A DNA stretch of 49,286 nucleotides from Acidobacteriota bacterium (GTDB lineage Bacteria; Acidobacteriota; Aminicenantia; UBA2199): the NCBI GenBank assembly GCA_022711715.1, contig JAKLEC010000006.1, positions 1 to 49,286 on the forward strand. Reading direction: 5' to 3'. A model generated the notes under the pieces. That model was not told the origin of the DNA. It made no database searches and saw only the letters and a list, made by a program, of their open reading frames with translations. The position numbers were made by a program, and so were the translations under genes. This document shows, piece by piece, positions 17,733-26,208 of this stretch. Position 1 is the first letter of the stretch. Each line of letters starts with the position of its first letter.

Positions 17733-18614
17733 CTACTTGCGCGAGCGGTGCAGGTAGAGGTCCGCCACGCCGTTGATCAGGAAGGTGATGACGAACAGCA
17801 CGATGCCGATGGCGAACAGGGCGGCGTAGTGGGAGCCGCCCTGCACCGACTCGCCCATCTCGGCGGCGATGGTCGCCGTCAGCGTGCGCACCGGCTGCAG
17901 CATGCCGCTGGGGATGACGGCGGCGTTGCCGGTGACCATCATCACTGCCATGGTCTCGCCGATGACGCGGCCGATGCCCAGCATGACGGCGGCGACCATG
18001 CCCGGCCGGGCGGCGCGGGCCACGATGCGCCAGGTGGTCTGCCACTTCGTCGCCCCCATGGCGATGGCCGCCTCGCGGTACTGCCGCGGCACGGCGGTGA
18101 TGGCGTCCTCGGCGATGGAGACGATGGTGGGCATGGCCATGAAGGCCAGCGTCACTGAGCCGGTCAGGGCCGTCAGCCCGGTGGGGACGGCGAACAGCTT
18201 CTTGATAAACGGCCCGAGGGTGATCATGCCGATGAAGCCGATCACCACCGACGGGATGGCCGCCAGCAGCTCGATGCCGGCCTTCAGCCCCTCCTTCAGC
18301 CTACCCGGCGCGATCTCGGCGATGAACAGGGCTGCGGCCAGTCCGATGGGCACGGAGATGGCGGCGGCGCCCAGCGTTACCAGCAGCGAGCCCAGGATCA
18401 GCGGCAGGATCCCGAAGCGCGGCGGCTCGGAGATGGGGTACCAGCTCTTGCCGAAAAGGAAATCGAGCACGCTCTCGCCGCGGAACAGCGAGAGCCCTTC
18501 GCGCAGCAGGAAGAGGAAGATCAGGACGACGAACACGACGGAAAAGACGCCGCTGAGCAGGATAGCCCGCTCGATCAGCCACTCCTTGAGCTTGCGCAGC
18601 CGCGCCGGATTCAT
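17733..18614 (-). CDS. pstC: Phosphate ABC transporter permease PstC (system 2)
   Basis: 293-residue permease of standard length. Motifs are ELLAAIPSVVIGFIGM, AFMAMPTIVSIAEDAI, the EAA loop IAMGATKWQTTWRIVARAA and GRVIGETMAVMMVTGN. It begins 13 bases after pstS2. It forms the membrane channel with PstA2 and is expected to be driven by the two unlike PstB subunits encoded further down the operon. Confidence 0.95.
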   Translation of the reverse strand: MNPARLRKLKEWLIERAILLSGVFSVVFVVLIFLFLLREGLSLFRGESVLDFLFGKSWYPISEPPRFGILPLILGSLLVTLGAAAISVPIGLAAALFIAEIAPGRLKEGLKAGIELLAAIPSVVIGFIGMITLGPFIKKLFAVPTGLTALTGSVTLAFMAMPTIVSIAEDAITAVPRQYREAAIAMGATKWQTTWRIVARAARPGMVAAVMLGIGRVIGETMAVMMVTGNAAVIPSGMLQPVRTLTATIAAEMGESVQGGSHYAALFAIGIVLFVITFLINGVADLYLHRSRK

Positions 18615-18627
18615 GGCGGGACCCGGC

Positions 18628-19500
18628 TTATTTCACCGGCACGAAATCGATCCGGGCGACGATGCCCTGCCCGGCCGGGCTGAGGACGTACTCGAGGAAC
18701 CTGGCCGCCAGCCCCTGCGCCTCGCCGCGGGTGACCATCAGCAGCGGCCGCGAGATGGGATAGGCCTGGCTGACCACGTTCTCGATCGTCGGCGCTACGA
18801 AGGGCGAGGCGGCGTCCTTGGCCACGGCCAGCGCCTTCTCCTTGGCGCTGATGTAGCCCATGCCGAAGTAGCCGATGGCGCCGGGGTTCTGCGCCACTTC
18901 GTCGGCGATGGCCTGCGAGCTGGGCAGCATCAGGGCATTGGCGGCGAATTCGACGTGGCTGTCCTTCTGGTTGCCGCGCAGCACGTGCTCCTTGAAGTAG
19001 ACGTGGGTGCCCGAGTTGACCTCGCGCGACAGCACGACGATGGGCAGATCCGCGCCGCCGATCTCCTTCCAGTTCGTCACCGCGCCGGAAAAGACCGCGG
19101 CCAGCTGGTCCATGGTGAGCTGCGCGATGGGATTGGCCGGGTGGACCACCACGGCCAGGCCGTCCAGGGCCACCGAGACCTGTCTGGGCTCAAAACCTTT
19201 CCGTTTGGCCAGGGCGATCTCCTCGGGCTTGAGCTCGCGCGAAAGCTCGGCGATGTCGCAGGTCCCGGACAGCAGGGCGGCGATGCCCGTGCCCGAGCCG
19301 CCGCCGGTGACGGCCACCGACACGCTGGGGTCGGCCTTCATGAACTCCTCGGCCCACGCCTGCCCCAGGTTCACCATGGTGTCCGAGCCCTTGATCTGCA
19401 GCGAATTGGCCTGCTGCGCCTGGCGGCTGCAGCCGGCCAGGAGCAGGACAATAAGGATCCCGGCGATCGTTCCCAGAAACGGCTTGACGTTTTTTCCCAC
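18628..19500 (-). CDS. pstS: Phosphate-binding lipoprotein PstS (system 2)
   Basis: 290-residue binding protein with a lipoprotein signal (hydrophobic stretch ending in LLLAGC, acylated cysteine at about residue 23). Phosphate-site motifs are KGSDTMVNLG, TGGGSGTGIAAL and SREVNSGTHVYF. The GTG at 19498-19500 was chosen over an ORF start 15 codons upstream because AGGAGG lies five bases before it and it gives a clean lipoprotein signal. It is anchored in the membrane, unlike the soluble PstS1. A four-unit Pho-box-like array lies upstream. Confidence 0.95.
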   Translation of the reverse strand: MGKNVKPFLGTIAGILIVLLLAGCSRQAQQANSLQIKGSDTMVNLGQAWAEEFMKADPSVSVAVTGGGSGTGIAALLSGTCDIAELSRELKPEEIALAKRKGFEPRQVSVALDGLAVVVHPANPIAQLTMDQLAAVFSGAVTNWKEIGGADLPIVVLSREVNSGTHVYFKEHVLRGNQKDSHVEFAANALMLPSSQAIADEVAQNPGAIGYFGMGYISAKEKALAVAKDAASPFVAPTIENVVSQAYPISRPLLMVTRGEAQGLAARFLEYVLSPAGQGIVARIDFVPVK

Positions 19501-19581
19501 TGCATCCTCCTGATCCCGGCTTACGGCACGGCGCTGCCGTTTCATCCGGCAGCGATATACCTTTCGTGCATCACGGAGTCC

Positions 19582-19635
19582 ATTGTCAGGAGAATCCGTT
19601 AAGGAAAGATTAATGGATTGTTAAGAATCGGTTAA
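19582..19635 (-). promoter_or_regulatory. Four-unit Pho-box-like array and -10 for the second pst operon
   Basis: On the minus strand TTAAC, TTAAC, TTAAT and TTAAC units lie at 19631-19635, 19620-19624, 19609-19613 and 19598-19602, each exactly 11 bp from the next. GACAAT (19582-19587) follows the last unit after 10 bases and fits a -10. This is the geometry of a PhoB-activated promoter, where the box replaces the -35. Confidence 0.75.
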
Positions 19636-19669
19636 TTCCGCGCATCCGCCATGCCGGGCCGCAACCGCT

Positions 19670-20668
19670 TCAACCGGGAAGACCAAGCAGCGAAACGGCG
19701 TACCAGCTCAACGCCGAGATCAGCGCCGAGCCGGGGATGGTCAGGATCCAGGCCCAGACGATGCGCACCGCCAGTCCCCAGCGGATGGCCGAGAGCCGCG
19801 TGGTGGCGCCGACGCCGATGATCGAGCCGGTGATGGTATGGGTGGTCGAGACCGGCACGCCCAGGAAGGTCGAGAACAGGATCGACGAGGCGGCGGCGGT
19901 CTCGGCGCTGAAGCCGTGCACCGGCCGGAGCTTGGTAAGCTTCATGCCCATGGTCTCGATCACCTTCCAGCCGCCGCTGAGCGTGCCCAGGGAGATGGCC
20001 AGGTAGCAGCTGATGATCACCCAGCTGGGGACGTAAAATGTCGACCCCAGCTTGCCGGTGGAGAAGAGCAGCATGGCGATGATGCCCATGGTCTTCTGGG
20101 CGTCGTTGGTGCCGTGGCCAATGCTGTACAGCGCCGCTGAGAGAAGCTGCAGGCGGCGGAACCAGCGGTCGACGGTCTGCGGGGTCCGCCTGCGGCAGGT
20201 CCAGAGCACGGCGAGCATGATCAGGTAGCCCAGGATCAAGCCGATCAGCGGCGCCAGTACGATGAACAGCGAGATCTTCAGCAGGCCGGGCACGACCAGC
20301 GCCTTCACGCCGCTCTTGGCCACGGCCGAGCCGATCAAGCCGCCGACCAGGGCATGGGAAACGCTGATGGGAAATCCATAATGGGTGCACAGATAGGACC
20401 AGACGATGGCGCCGACTAGGGCGGCCAGGATCATGGGCGCAGTGACGATCCGCGTGTCGATCACGCCCTTGCCGATGGTGTTGGCCACGTGCACGCCGAA
20501 CAGGAAGGCGGCGGCGAAATTGAAGAAGGCGGCCCACAGGACGGCCTGGCGCGGCGACAGCACGCGGGTGGAGACGACGGTGGCCACCGAGTTGGCGGCA
20601 TCGTTCATGCCGTTGATGAAGTCGAACAACAGCGCCAGGAAGATGATGACGACGATGAGGACCATCAT
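19670..20668 (-). CDS. pit: Low-affinity inorganic phosphate transporter Pit
   Basis: 332-residue polytopic membrane protein of the PiT family, which moves (metal-)phosphate with protons or sodium. Two inverted family signatures are present: FDFINGMNDAANSVATVVSTRVL near the N-terminus and GHGTNDAQKTMGIIA in the second half. PVSTTHTITGSIIGVG is also typical. It begins 13 bases after the DUF47 gene, and this pairing is common for Pit. No Pho box precedes the pair, so it is probably the constitutive uptake route. Confidence 0.95.
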   Translation of the reverse strand: MMVLIVVIIFLALLFDFINGMNDAANSVATVVSTRVLSPRQAVLWAAFFNFAAAFLFGVHVANTIGKGVIDTRIVTAPMILAALVGAIVWSYLCTHYGFPISVSHALVGGLIGSAVAKSGVKALVVPGLLKISLFIVLAPLIGLILGYLIMLAVLWTCRRRTPQTVDRWFRRLQLLSAALYSIGHGTNDAQKTMGIIAMLLFSTGKLGSTFYVPSWVIISCYLAISLGTLSGGWKVIETMGMKLTKLRPVHGFSAETAAASSILFSTFLGVPVSTTHTITGSIIGVGATTRLSAIRWGLAVRIVWAWILTIPGSALISALSWYAVSLLGLPG

Positions 20669-20681
20669 GGCGGCGACCCGC

Positions 20682-21308
20682 TCAGCTGTTTTCCAGGACG
20701 ATGCCCTCGGTGATGTCGGCCACGTCCTCGCAGCGGTCGGTGGCGCGCTCGATGTACTCCAGGATGTCCTTCCACTTGATCAGCTCGAAGGGGTCCCGCT
20801 CCTCGCGGAAAAGCCGCGCCAAAGTGCTGCGGCGGATATAGTCGGCCTGGTCCTCCAGGCGGTTGATCTCCACGGTCAGCTCCATGATGCGCGCCCGTTT
20901 CTTCATGTCCGGGAGCAGGCTGACCATCTCCTTCACCAGTTTGACGCTTTCGAGAAGCACATGGCCCAGCTCGAGCGCCTCGCGCGGCACGGCGCAGGGG
21001 CGGTAGAGGTCGATGCGCGAGCTCGCCGCTTCGGCCAGGTCGAGGATGTCGTCGAGGCGGCCGGCGAGCTGGTGGATGTCCTCGCGCTCGATGGGGGTGA
21101 TGAAGGTCTTGTGCAGGTGCGACATGACGCTATGCACCAGCTGGTCGGTTTGGTGTTCCAGCGACTTGAGGCGGACGGCATGTTCGTCATAGCCGCCGCA
21201 TTCGTTGAGCATGGCGACCAACGTCTGCACCCCCTCGACGATATTGACGCTGATCTGGTCGAAAAGATCGTAGAAGACATTGTTCTTCGGCACCAGGGAC
21301 TTGAACAT
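20682..21308 (-). CDS. DUF47 family (PhoU-like) Pit accessory protein
   Basis: 208-residue all-helical protein of the DUF47/PhoU-related family. Motifs are LEHQTDQLVHSVMSHL, FITPIEREDIHQLAGRLDDILDLAE and IERATDRCEDVADITEGIV, the last similar to the PhoU metal-site helices. The family is almost always encoded with Pit transporters and is thought to regulate them. It is the first gene of the DUF47-pit pair and has a good promoter of its own. Confidence 0.92.
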   Translation of the reverse strand: MFKSLVPKNNVFYDLFDQISVNIVEGVQTLVAMLNECGGYDEHAVRLKSLEHQTDQLVHSVMSHLHKTFITPIEREDIHQLAGRLDDILDLAEAASSRIDLYRPCAVPREALELGHVLLESVKLVKEMVSLLPDMKKRARIMELTVEINRLEDQADYIRRSTLARLFREERDPFELIKWKDILEYIERATDRCEDVADITEGIVLENS

Positions 21309-21357
21309 CGCTCACCTCGGCTGGCCTGGATGCGGCTGGAGCGCCGCGGGAAACGGG

Positions 21358-21386
21358 ACTATAGCATAGCCTTTTTCGCAAGTCAA
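21358..21386 (-). promoter_or_regulatory. Promoter for DUF47-pit
   Basis: TTGACT (21381-21386), 17-base spacer, TATAGT (21358-21363) on the minus strand. The predicted start near 21351 leaves a leader of about 43 bases. There is no TTAAC repeat here. Confidence 0.75.
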
Positions 21387-21402
21387 AGCCGGGCCGGCTC
21401 GG

Positions 21403-23013
21403 TCAGGCGGGGAACGAGCGGGCGACACTGACGCCGATGTTGTCGGCGTGGTCGCTGATGCGCTCCAGGGCGCGCATGGCCTCGGTGAAGATGACGTCGG
21501 CCCGCGGGTGGCAGGAGCCGGCCGCCAGCCGGTCGATGTGGTTCTGGCGGAACTGCCAGTAGAGGCGGTCGAACTCGTTCTCCAGGCGGCAGGCCGCCCG
21601 GGAAAGCTCGCGGTCGCCGGCGGCGAAGGCCCGCAGGGAGAGGGCGAAGACCTCGTGGGCCTTGGCCGCCGCCTCGCGCAGCTCCTGCAGCGCCGCCGGG
21701 GTGAAGGGGACGTCGTCCTGGATGCGCTCCAGCGCGAATTGGGACATGTCCTCGGAAAGGTCGGCCACGCGCTCGACGTCCATCAGCAGGTTCTTGATCT
21801 GGAAGCAGCGCTGGCTCTGCCGGCGGGTCAGGTCAACCTGGATCAGCTGGTTGACGAAATCCGACGTCAGCTTGAACACCGGGTCGACGAAGTGCTCCTC
21901 CCGGGCGATCACCGCTTCCGCCGTCGCCCGGTCCTTCTCGATCAGCGCCCGGCAGCTGTCGGCGACCATGCCGGCGGTCACCTCGCCGAGGTTCGTCAGC
22001 TCCCGGGCCGCTTCGTTCAGCGCCACCGCCGGCGCACTCAGCTGCATGGCGTCGATGAAGCGGGTCAGCCTCGGCTTCTCGCGGCCGGGCTTCTCCGGCG
22101 CCAGCTTCGTGGCCAGCCAGGCGATCTGGCGGACAAAGGGAAAGCACAGCGCGCTGACCGCCAGGTTGAATATCGTGTGGGCGTTGGCGATCTGGCGGGC
22201 CAGCTCCGCGGAGGTGCCGCTGACCAGCGCGGCGTAGGGGCGGATGAAGGGCAGGAACAGCAGGACGCCGAAGATGTTGATGACGATCTGCGCCAGCGAG
22301 GCCTGGCGCGCCGCGCGCGACAGGCGCAGCGAGGCGACGAGTCCGGTGATGCAGGAGCCGATGTTGGCGCCGAGGATGATCCCCACCGCGCCCTCGATGG
22401 TGATCGCGCGGCTCAACCCCATGGCGACGGTCATGCTGGTGACGGCCGTGCTGCTCTGGGTGAGGGCGGTGACGACCAGGCCCGCCAGGACGCCGAGCAG
22501 CGGCAGGCGGCCGATGACGCCCAGGCCGCCGGCGAACCAGGGGATGGTCATCAGCGCCTTCAGCGCCGACGACATGAACCCCATGGCCGTGAAGATGAGG
22601 CCGATGCCCAGGGCGATCTCGCCGTATTTCTTCCAGTCGCGCTCCTCGACGAACTCCAGGATGACGACCCCCAGGACGATAAAGAGCAGGTTGAACTTGC
22701 CGATGTCGAAGGCCACGATCTGGGCGGTAAGGGTGGTGCCGATCTCCTGGCCAAGCATGACGCCGATCGCCTGCTGGACCGACATCAGGTTGGCGTTGAT
22801 CAGCCCGATCATGGTGACCATCAGCAGGCCGCTGCTCTGGATCATGGCGGTGGCCAGCGCGCCGAAGCCGGCGCTCTTGAAGCGGTTGCGGGTGACGCGG
22901 TCGAGCCAGCGCTGGATCTGGCCGCCGGTCAGTTTCTCCATTCCCGAACTCAGCAGGCGGATGCCGTACAGCAGCAGGGCCAGCCCGCCCAGGATCTGTA
23001 CAAAGCCGATCAT
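21403..23013 (-). CDS. Na+/phosphate cotransporter family protein with PhoU-like C-terminus
   Basis: 536-residue member of the NptA/PNaS family. The membrane part (about 1-320) holds two QSS-type motifs, MIQSSGLLM and LTQSSTAVTS, which line the transport site. The C-terminal cytoplasmic part (about 340-536) is a PhoU-like helical bundle, with DVERVADLSEDMSQFA and ALERISDHADNIGVS. ATG at 23011-23013 has GGAG five bases upstream. It is a third phosphate uptake route in this block. The substrate is assumed from the family and neighbours. Confidence 0.92.
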   Translation of the reverse strand: MIGFVQILGGLALLLYGIRLLSSGMEKLTGGQIQRWLDRVTRNRFKSAGFGALATAMIQSSGLLMVTMIGLINANLMSVQQAIGVMLGQEIGTTLTAQIVAFDIGKFNLLFIVLGVVILEFVEERDWKKYGEIALGIGLIFTAMGFMSSALKALMTIPWFAGGLGVIGRLPLLGVLAGLVVTALTQSSTAVTSMTVAMGLSRAITIEGAVGIILGANIGSCITGLVASLRLSRAARQASLAQIVINIFGVLLFLPFIRPYAALVSGTSAELARQIANAHTIFNLAVSALCFPFVRQIAWLATKLAPEKPGREKPRLTRFIDAMQLSAPAVALNEAARELTNLGEVTAGMVADSCRALIEKDRATAEAVIAREEHFVDPVFKLTSDFVNQLIQVDLTRRQSQRCFQIKNLLMDVERVADLSEDMSQFALERIQDDVPFTPAALQELREAAAKAHEVFALSLRAFAAGDRELSRAACRLENEFDRLYWQFRQNHIDRLAAGSCHPRADVIFTEAMRALERISDHADNIGVSVARSFPA

Positions 23014-23071
23014 GTCATCTCCGGATTAGTGGCATCCTCTGCGAAACAGTCGATTTTTCACGCCAGCGGCT

Positions 23072-23087
23072 GGAGGAACGATCCTCC
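23072..23087 (-). other. Small hairpin at the 5' end of the Na/Pi cotransporter transcript
   Basis: GGAGGA and TCCTCC around a 4-base loop, on the minus strand. It would lie 3 to 18 bases from the predicted transcript start at about 23090, which suggests an RNA-stabilising role. No T run follows, so it is not an obvious terminator for mutY. Confidence 0.35.
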
Positions 23088-23096
23088 ATAAGGTTC

Positions 23097-23125
23097 ATTG
23101 TGCCCGGTTTCGGCCGGTCTGTCAA
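23097..23125 (-). promoter_or_regulatory. Promoter for the Na/Pi cotransporter gene
   Basis: TTGACA (23120-23125), 17-base spacer, CACAAT (23097-23102) on the minus strand. The -35 overlaps the last codons of mutY. Confidence 0.6.
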
Positions 23126-24261
23126 TAGCCGCGAGCGAAGCGAGCCCGGAACCCCTGCCGTTCTTCCGCATAACCGGCGACCCGCGGCAGGAACCTGTGG
23201 TTCGCGGCGGGGAAAGGATACGCCCCCAGGTCAGCGGCCGGCACCCAGGCGTGGGGGCGGCGGGGGCGGATGCGCCCCCGCCGCCGCCGGCAGGCAAACA
23301 CGTGCAGGCGCACCTTGAAATGGCTGTAGGCGTGGCGCACGACAGCCAGCTCGCGCAGCGCCTCCACCTCCGCCCCCAGCTCCTCGCGGCATTCGCGCAC
23401 GACCGCGTCCCCGGGCCGCTCCCCCGGCCGGCACTTGCCGCCGGGGAACTCCCACAGGCCGCCCAAATGCCCATCCTCAGGCCGCTGCTGGATGTAGATC
23501 CTGCCCCGGCGGACGATCACGGCCAGCGCCACCTCGTGCTCGGGGACGGGCCTTTTCTTGCCCTTGACCGGCAGCGAGCCGGTCCGCCCACGGTCCCGGG
23601 CGAAGCAGCCGGATCGCAGGGGGCAGACCGGGCAGCGCGGCGAACGGGGCAGGCATACCAGGGCGCCGAGCTCCATCAGGGCCTCGTTGAAGCGGCCCGG
23701 CGCGGCGGCGGGGATGATCCCCTCCAGGAACGCGCGGACGCGGCGCCGCGTGGCCGGCAGGCGGACGTCGCCGGCGAAGCCCTGCCAGCGGCAGACGACG
23801 CGCAGGACGTTGCCGTCAACCACCGGCAGGACCGCCCCGGCGCCGATGCTGAGCACGGCGGCGGCGATGTACTCCCCCACCCCCGGCAGGGAGCGGAACT
23901 CGGCGCCGCCGGCGGGGACGCGGCCGCCATGCCGGTCCACGACGATGCGCGCGGCGTGGAGCAGGTTACGGGCGCGGGAATAGTAGCCTAGCCCCTCCCA
24001 GGCCTTCAGCACCTCCTGCAGGGGGGCGGCGGCGAGCGCCTTCAGGGTGGGGAAGCGCTCCAGGAAACGCCGGTAATAGGGAACGACCGTCTGCACCCGC
24101 GTCTGCTGCAGCATGACCTCCGATACCCAGATGCCGTAGAGGTCGCGGCGCCGGCGCCAGGGCAGGTCGCGGCGCCGGCGGCCGAACCAGCGCAGCAGCG
24201 GCGCCACCCGGGCGGCAGGGCCGCCGCTGGTGTAGCCGGGTCCGGGTTTCCCGCCGCTCAA
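23122..24261 (-). CDS. mutY: A/G-specific adenine glycosylase MutY with intact Nudix box
   Basis: 379-residue base-excision enzyme that removes adenine opposite 8-oxoguanine. The helix-hairpin-helix domain has catalytic E48 (SEVMLQQT) and D149 (VVDGNVLR). The iron-sulfur cysteines are C203, C210, C213 and C219 (C-x6-C-x2-C-x5-C). The C-terminal domain is of MutT type. Unlike many MutY proteins, it keeps a complete Nudix box (GX5EX7REUXEEXGU at 275-297, with REC-REELG), so it might also hydrolyse oxidised nucleotides. The start is TTG at 24259-24261 overlapping the mutL stop; a GTG 18 codons later is possible. Confidence 0.93.
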   Translation of the reverse strand: MSGGKPGPGYTSGGPAARVAPLLRWFGRRRRDLPWRRRRDLYGIWVSEVMLQQTRVQTVVPYYRRFLERFPTLKALAAAPLQEVLKAWEGLGYYSRARNLLHAARIVVDRHGGRVPAGGAEFRSLPGVGEYIAAAVLSIGAGAVLPVVDGNVLRVVCRWQGFAGDVRLPATRRRVRAFLEGIIPAAAPGRFNEALMELGALVCLPRSPRCPVCPLRSGCFARDRGRTGSLPVKGKKRPVPEHEVALAVIVRRGRIYIQQRPEDGHLGGLWEFPGGKCRPGERPGDAVVRECREELGAEVEALRELAVVRHAYSHFKVRLHVFACRRRRGRIRPRRPHAWVPAADLGAYPFPAANHRFLPRVAGYAEERQGFRARFARGY

Positions 24262-25961
24262 CGGCGCTTCAGAAGCCTCTCGATGTCATCCAGGGTGAGG
24301 GTGACGACGATCGGCCGGCGGTGCGGGCAGACGTGGGGGTTGGCGCAGGCGAACAGGTCGCGCACCAGGGCGCGCATCTCCTCGGGATGGAGGCGCTGGT
24401 TGACCTTGACGGCATCGTGGCAGGCCAGCGAGGCCAGCAGGCGCTCGCTGCGGGCGGCGTGGTCCCGCTCCCCGGCCGACTCGCGCAGCGCGGCGCGCAC
24501 GCTCTCGCGGATGCGGCCCTCGCTCAGGAACGGGGGAAAGGCCTTGATCTCGACGGTGCCGCCGCTGAGCCGGCGGATGTCGAAGCCGGCGCGGCGGAAC
24601 GCCTCGAGTCGCTCGTCGTCCAGCTCCGCCTCCTCGGCGGGGGTCAGGTCGAGCAGCAGCGGGAAGAGGGCCTGGGCCGAGGGGGGGGCACCGGCGCCGA
24701 AGCCGGCCTGCAGCTTCTCGAACAGCACGCGCTCGCGGGCGTTGTGCTGGTCGATGACCAGGAGCTCACCCTTGCGTTCGATGACGATGTAGGAGTCGAG
24801 GTACTGCCCCAGCACGCGGAAATCGTCCTCCGCCGCCGCCTGTTCCGGGGCGAACAGCCGCCCGGCGCCGGCCGACTCCCGGTCCGGCATCACGGCCGCC
24901 ACGTCGCTCCCCGGCCCCGCGGCGGCCGAGCCGCGGGCCGCCTGGGCCGCGGACCCGGGCGCCAGGGGGCGGGCCGGGGCGCCGATGGCCGCATGGACGG
25001 CCTGCTGCATGAACTGGTAGGCCCGCTGCGAGTCCTGGAAGCGGATCTCCAGCTTCATGGGATGGATGTTGACGTCGACCTGGGCCGGCGGCAGCGTCAG
25101 GTCGACCACACCGGCGGGGCTGAGCGACTTCTCCAGGAAAGGCTGGAAAGCGTTGTTGAAGGCGGCCTGCAGGGTCTTCTCGCGGACGGGCCGGCCGTTG
25201 ACCGTGAAGAACTGCCGGCTGCGGCCGCTGACCCCGGCGGGGGGCGCCGATACCCAGCCGCTGGCGCGCAGGGCGCCGGCAGCGAAGTCGAGGGGGCGCA
25301 GCGAATCCAGGAACTCCTTGCCGAAGACCTGGTAGATGCGGGCGCCCAGGTCGGCCGCCGCCGGGTAGTGGAAGACGGTGCGGCCGTTGTGGCGCAGGGT
25401 GAAGGCGACGGCCGGCCGCGAGAGGGCGGCGGTCTCCAGGTAGGCGCTGACCGGACGCATCTCTCCCGGATCGCTCTTCAGGAACTTGCGGCGCACGGGA
25501 AAATTGGCGAACAGCCGGCGCACGGTCACGGCGCTGCCGCGCCGCCGCGCGGCGTGCTCCCGGCGCTCCAGCCGCCCGTCGCGGAACAGGCAGCGCCAGC
25601 CCCGGCCTTCGTCGTTGTCGGCCGTCTCCAGATCGACGTCGGCCACCTCCAGGATCGACGGCAGGGCCTCGCCGCGGAAACCCAGCGAGCGCAGGCGGTC
25701 AAGGTCTTCCAGCTCGGCCAGCTTGGAGGTGCTGTGACGCCGGAAGGCGACCTCGATGTCGTCGGCGGCGAAGCCGCAGCCGTCGTCCTCGACGCGCACC
25801 ATCTCCTTGCCGCCGGCGGCGAGATCGACGGCGACGGCGGCGGCGCCGGCGTCCAGGGCGTTCTCCACCAGCTCCTTGACCACCGAGAGCGGCCGCTCGA
25901 TCACCTCGCCGGCGGCGATCTTCCTATATACGTTCTCTGATAATACCTTGATATTGCCCAT
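24258..25961 (-). CDS. mutL: DNA mismatch repair protein MutL
   Basis: 567-residue mismatch repair ATPase. GHKL motifs are ELVENALDAGA, VEDDGCGF and RSLGFRGEALPSI. The C-terminal domain carries endonuclease motifs of MutL proteins from bacteria lacking MutH: a DQHNARERVLFE variant of DQHA(X)2E(X)4E, ACHDAVKVNQRL, and CPHRRP. An alanine-rich linker of about 70 residues separates the domains. ATG at 25959-25961 starts the standard N-terminus (NIKVLSENVYRKIAAGEVIERP); earlier in-frame starts add sequence with no match. It is coupled to mutY by a TTGA overlap, so both repair genes are one unit. Confidence 0.95.
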   Translation of the reverse strand: MGNIKVLSENVYRKIAAGEVIERPLSVVKELVENALDAGAAAVAVDLAAGGKEMVRVEDDGCGFAADDIEVAFRRHSTSKLAELEDLDRLRSLGFRGEALPSILEVADVDLETADNDEGRGWRCLFRDGRLERREHAARRRGSAVTVRRLFANFPVRRKFLKSDPGEMRPVSAYLETAALSRPAVAFTLRHNGRTVFHYPAAADLGARIYQVFGKEFLDSLRPLDFAAGALRASGWVSAPPAGVSGRSRQFFTVNGRPVREKTLQAAFNNAFQPFLEKSLSPAGVVDLTLPPAQVDVNIHPMKLEIRFQDSQRAYQFMQQAVHAAIGAPARPLAPGSAAQAARGSAAAGPGSDVAAVMPDRESAGAGRLFAPEQAAAEDDFRVLGQYLDSYIVIERKGELLVIDQHNARERVLFEKLQAGFGAGAPPSAQALFPLLLDLTPAEEAELDDERLEAFRRAGFDIRRLSGGTVEIKAFPPFLSEGRIRESVRAALRESAGERDHAARSERLLASLACHDAVKVNQRLHPEEMRALVRDLFACANPHVCPHRRPIVVTLTLDDIERLLKRR

Positions 25962-26026
25962 GAATGACCGTGAGGCGAACATAACACAAGGAACCGGGGA
26001 ACGCAACCAGCCCGGCAACGAACAAT

Positions 26027-26114
26027 CGTAATTCGTAAGTCGTAATTCGTTTTTCGAAACCGCAATTGCTCGAAACATTGCCTTTTTCTTCCGAATCACG
26101 AATTACGAACCACG
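26027..26114. repeat. Inverted heptamer-unit element, CGTAATT type, copy 2
   Basis: The left arm has units CGTAATT, CGTAAGT, CGTAATT and CGTTTTT (26027-26054). The right arm has AATCACG, AATTACG and AACCACG (26094-26114). A 39-base centre ends GCCTTTTTCTTCCG (26080-26093). Read in reverse complement it resembles the element at 1162-1257: same unit, same CGTAAGW variant next to CGTAATT, same TTCCG core and near-equal centre length. It lies in the divergent gap between mutL and def. Confidence 0.8.
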
Positions 26115-26139
26115 ATAGCGCGTTCCGGAGCTGTTCCTT

Positions 26140-26167
26140 GTCACGCGTCACGCGTTACGCGTCACGG
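26140..26167. repeat. Heptamer array, GTCACGC type, copy 1
   Basis: Four units: GTCACGC, GTCACGC, GTTACGC, GTCACGG. The T-variant third unit is shared with copies at 28960 (inverted) and 29168. The array ends seven bases before the def -35. Confidence 0.8.
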
Positions 26168-26173
26168 CGTTCA

Positions 26174-26202
26174 TTGACAGCCCGGGCCCGCTCCCCTATA
26201 AT
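26174..26202 (+). promoter_or_regulatory. Perfect consensus promoter for def-fmt-rsmB
   Basis: TTGACA (26174-26179), 17-base spacer, TATAAT (26197-26202). The predicted start is 26209, the first base of the def GTG codon, so the transcript would be leaderless. Confidence 0.85.
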
Positions 26203-26208
26203 GCCCAC

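Noticed and set aside
17869-19602. A 577-codon plus-strand ORF opposite pstC2 and pstS2
   Set aside because: Composition is a mirror of the two permease/binding-protein genes on the other strand, which have clear motifs. Similar long antisense frames occur opposite phoR, pit, mutL and the Na/Pi cotransporter.
21309-21402. Pho box upstream of DUF47-pit
   Set aside because: No TTAAC-type repeats at 11-bp spacing; only a standard TTGACT-N17-TATAGT promoter is seen. The same search upstream of the Na/Pi cotransporter was negative.
26027-26167. Heptamer arrays as a CRISPR array
   Set aside because: Units are 7 bp, degenerate and contiguous, with no unique spacers of 25-40 bases and no cas genes nearby.
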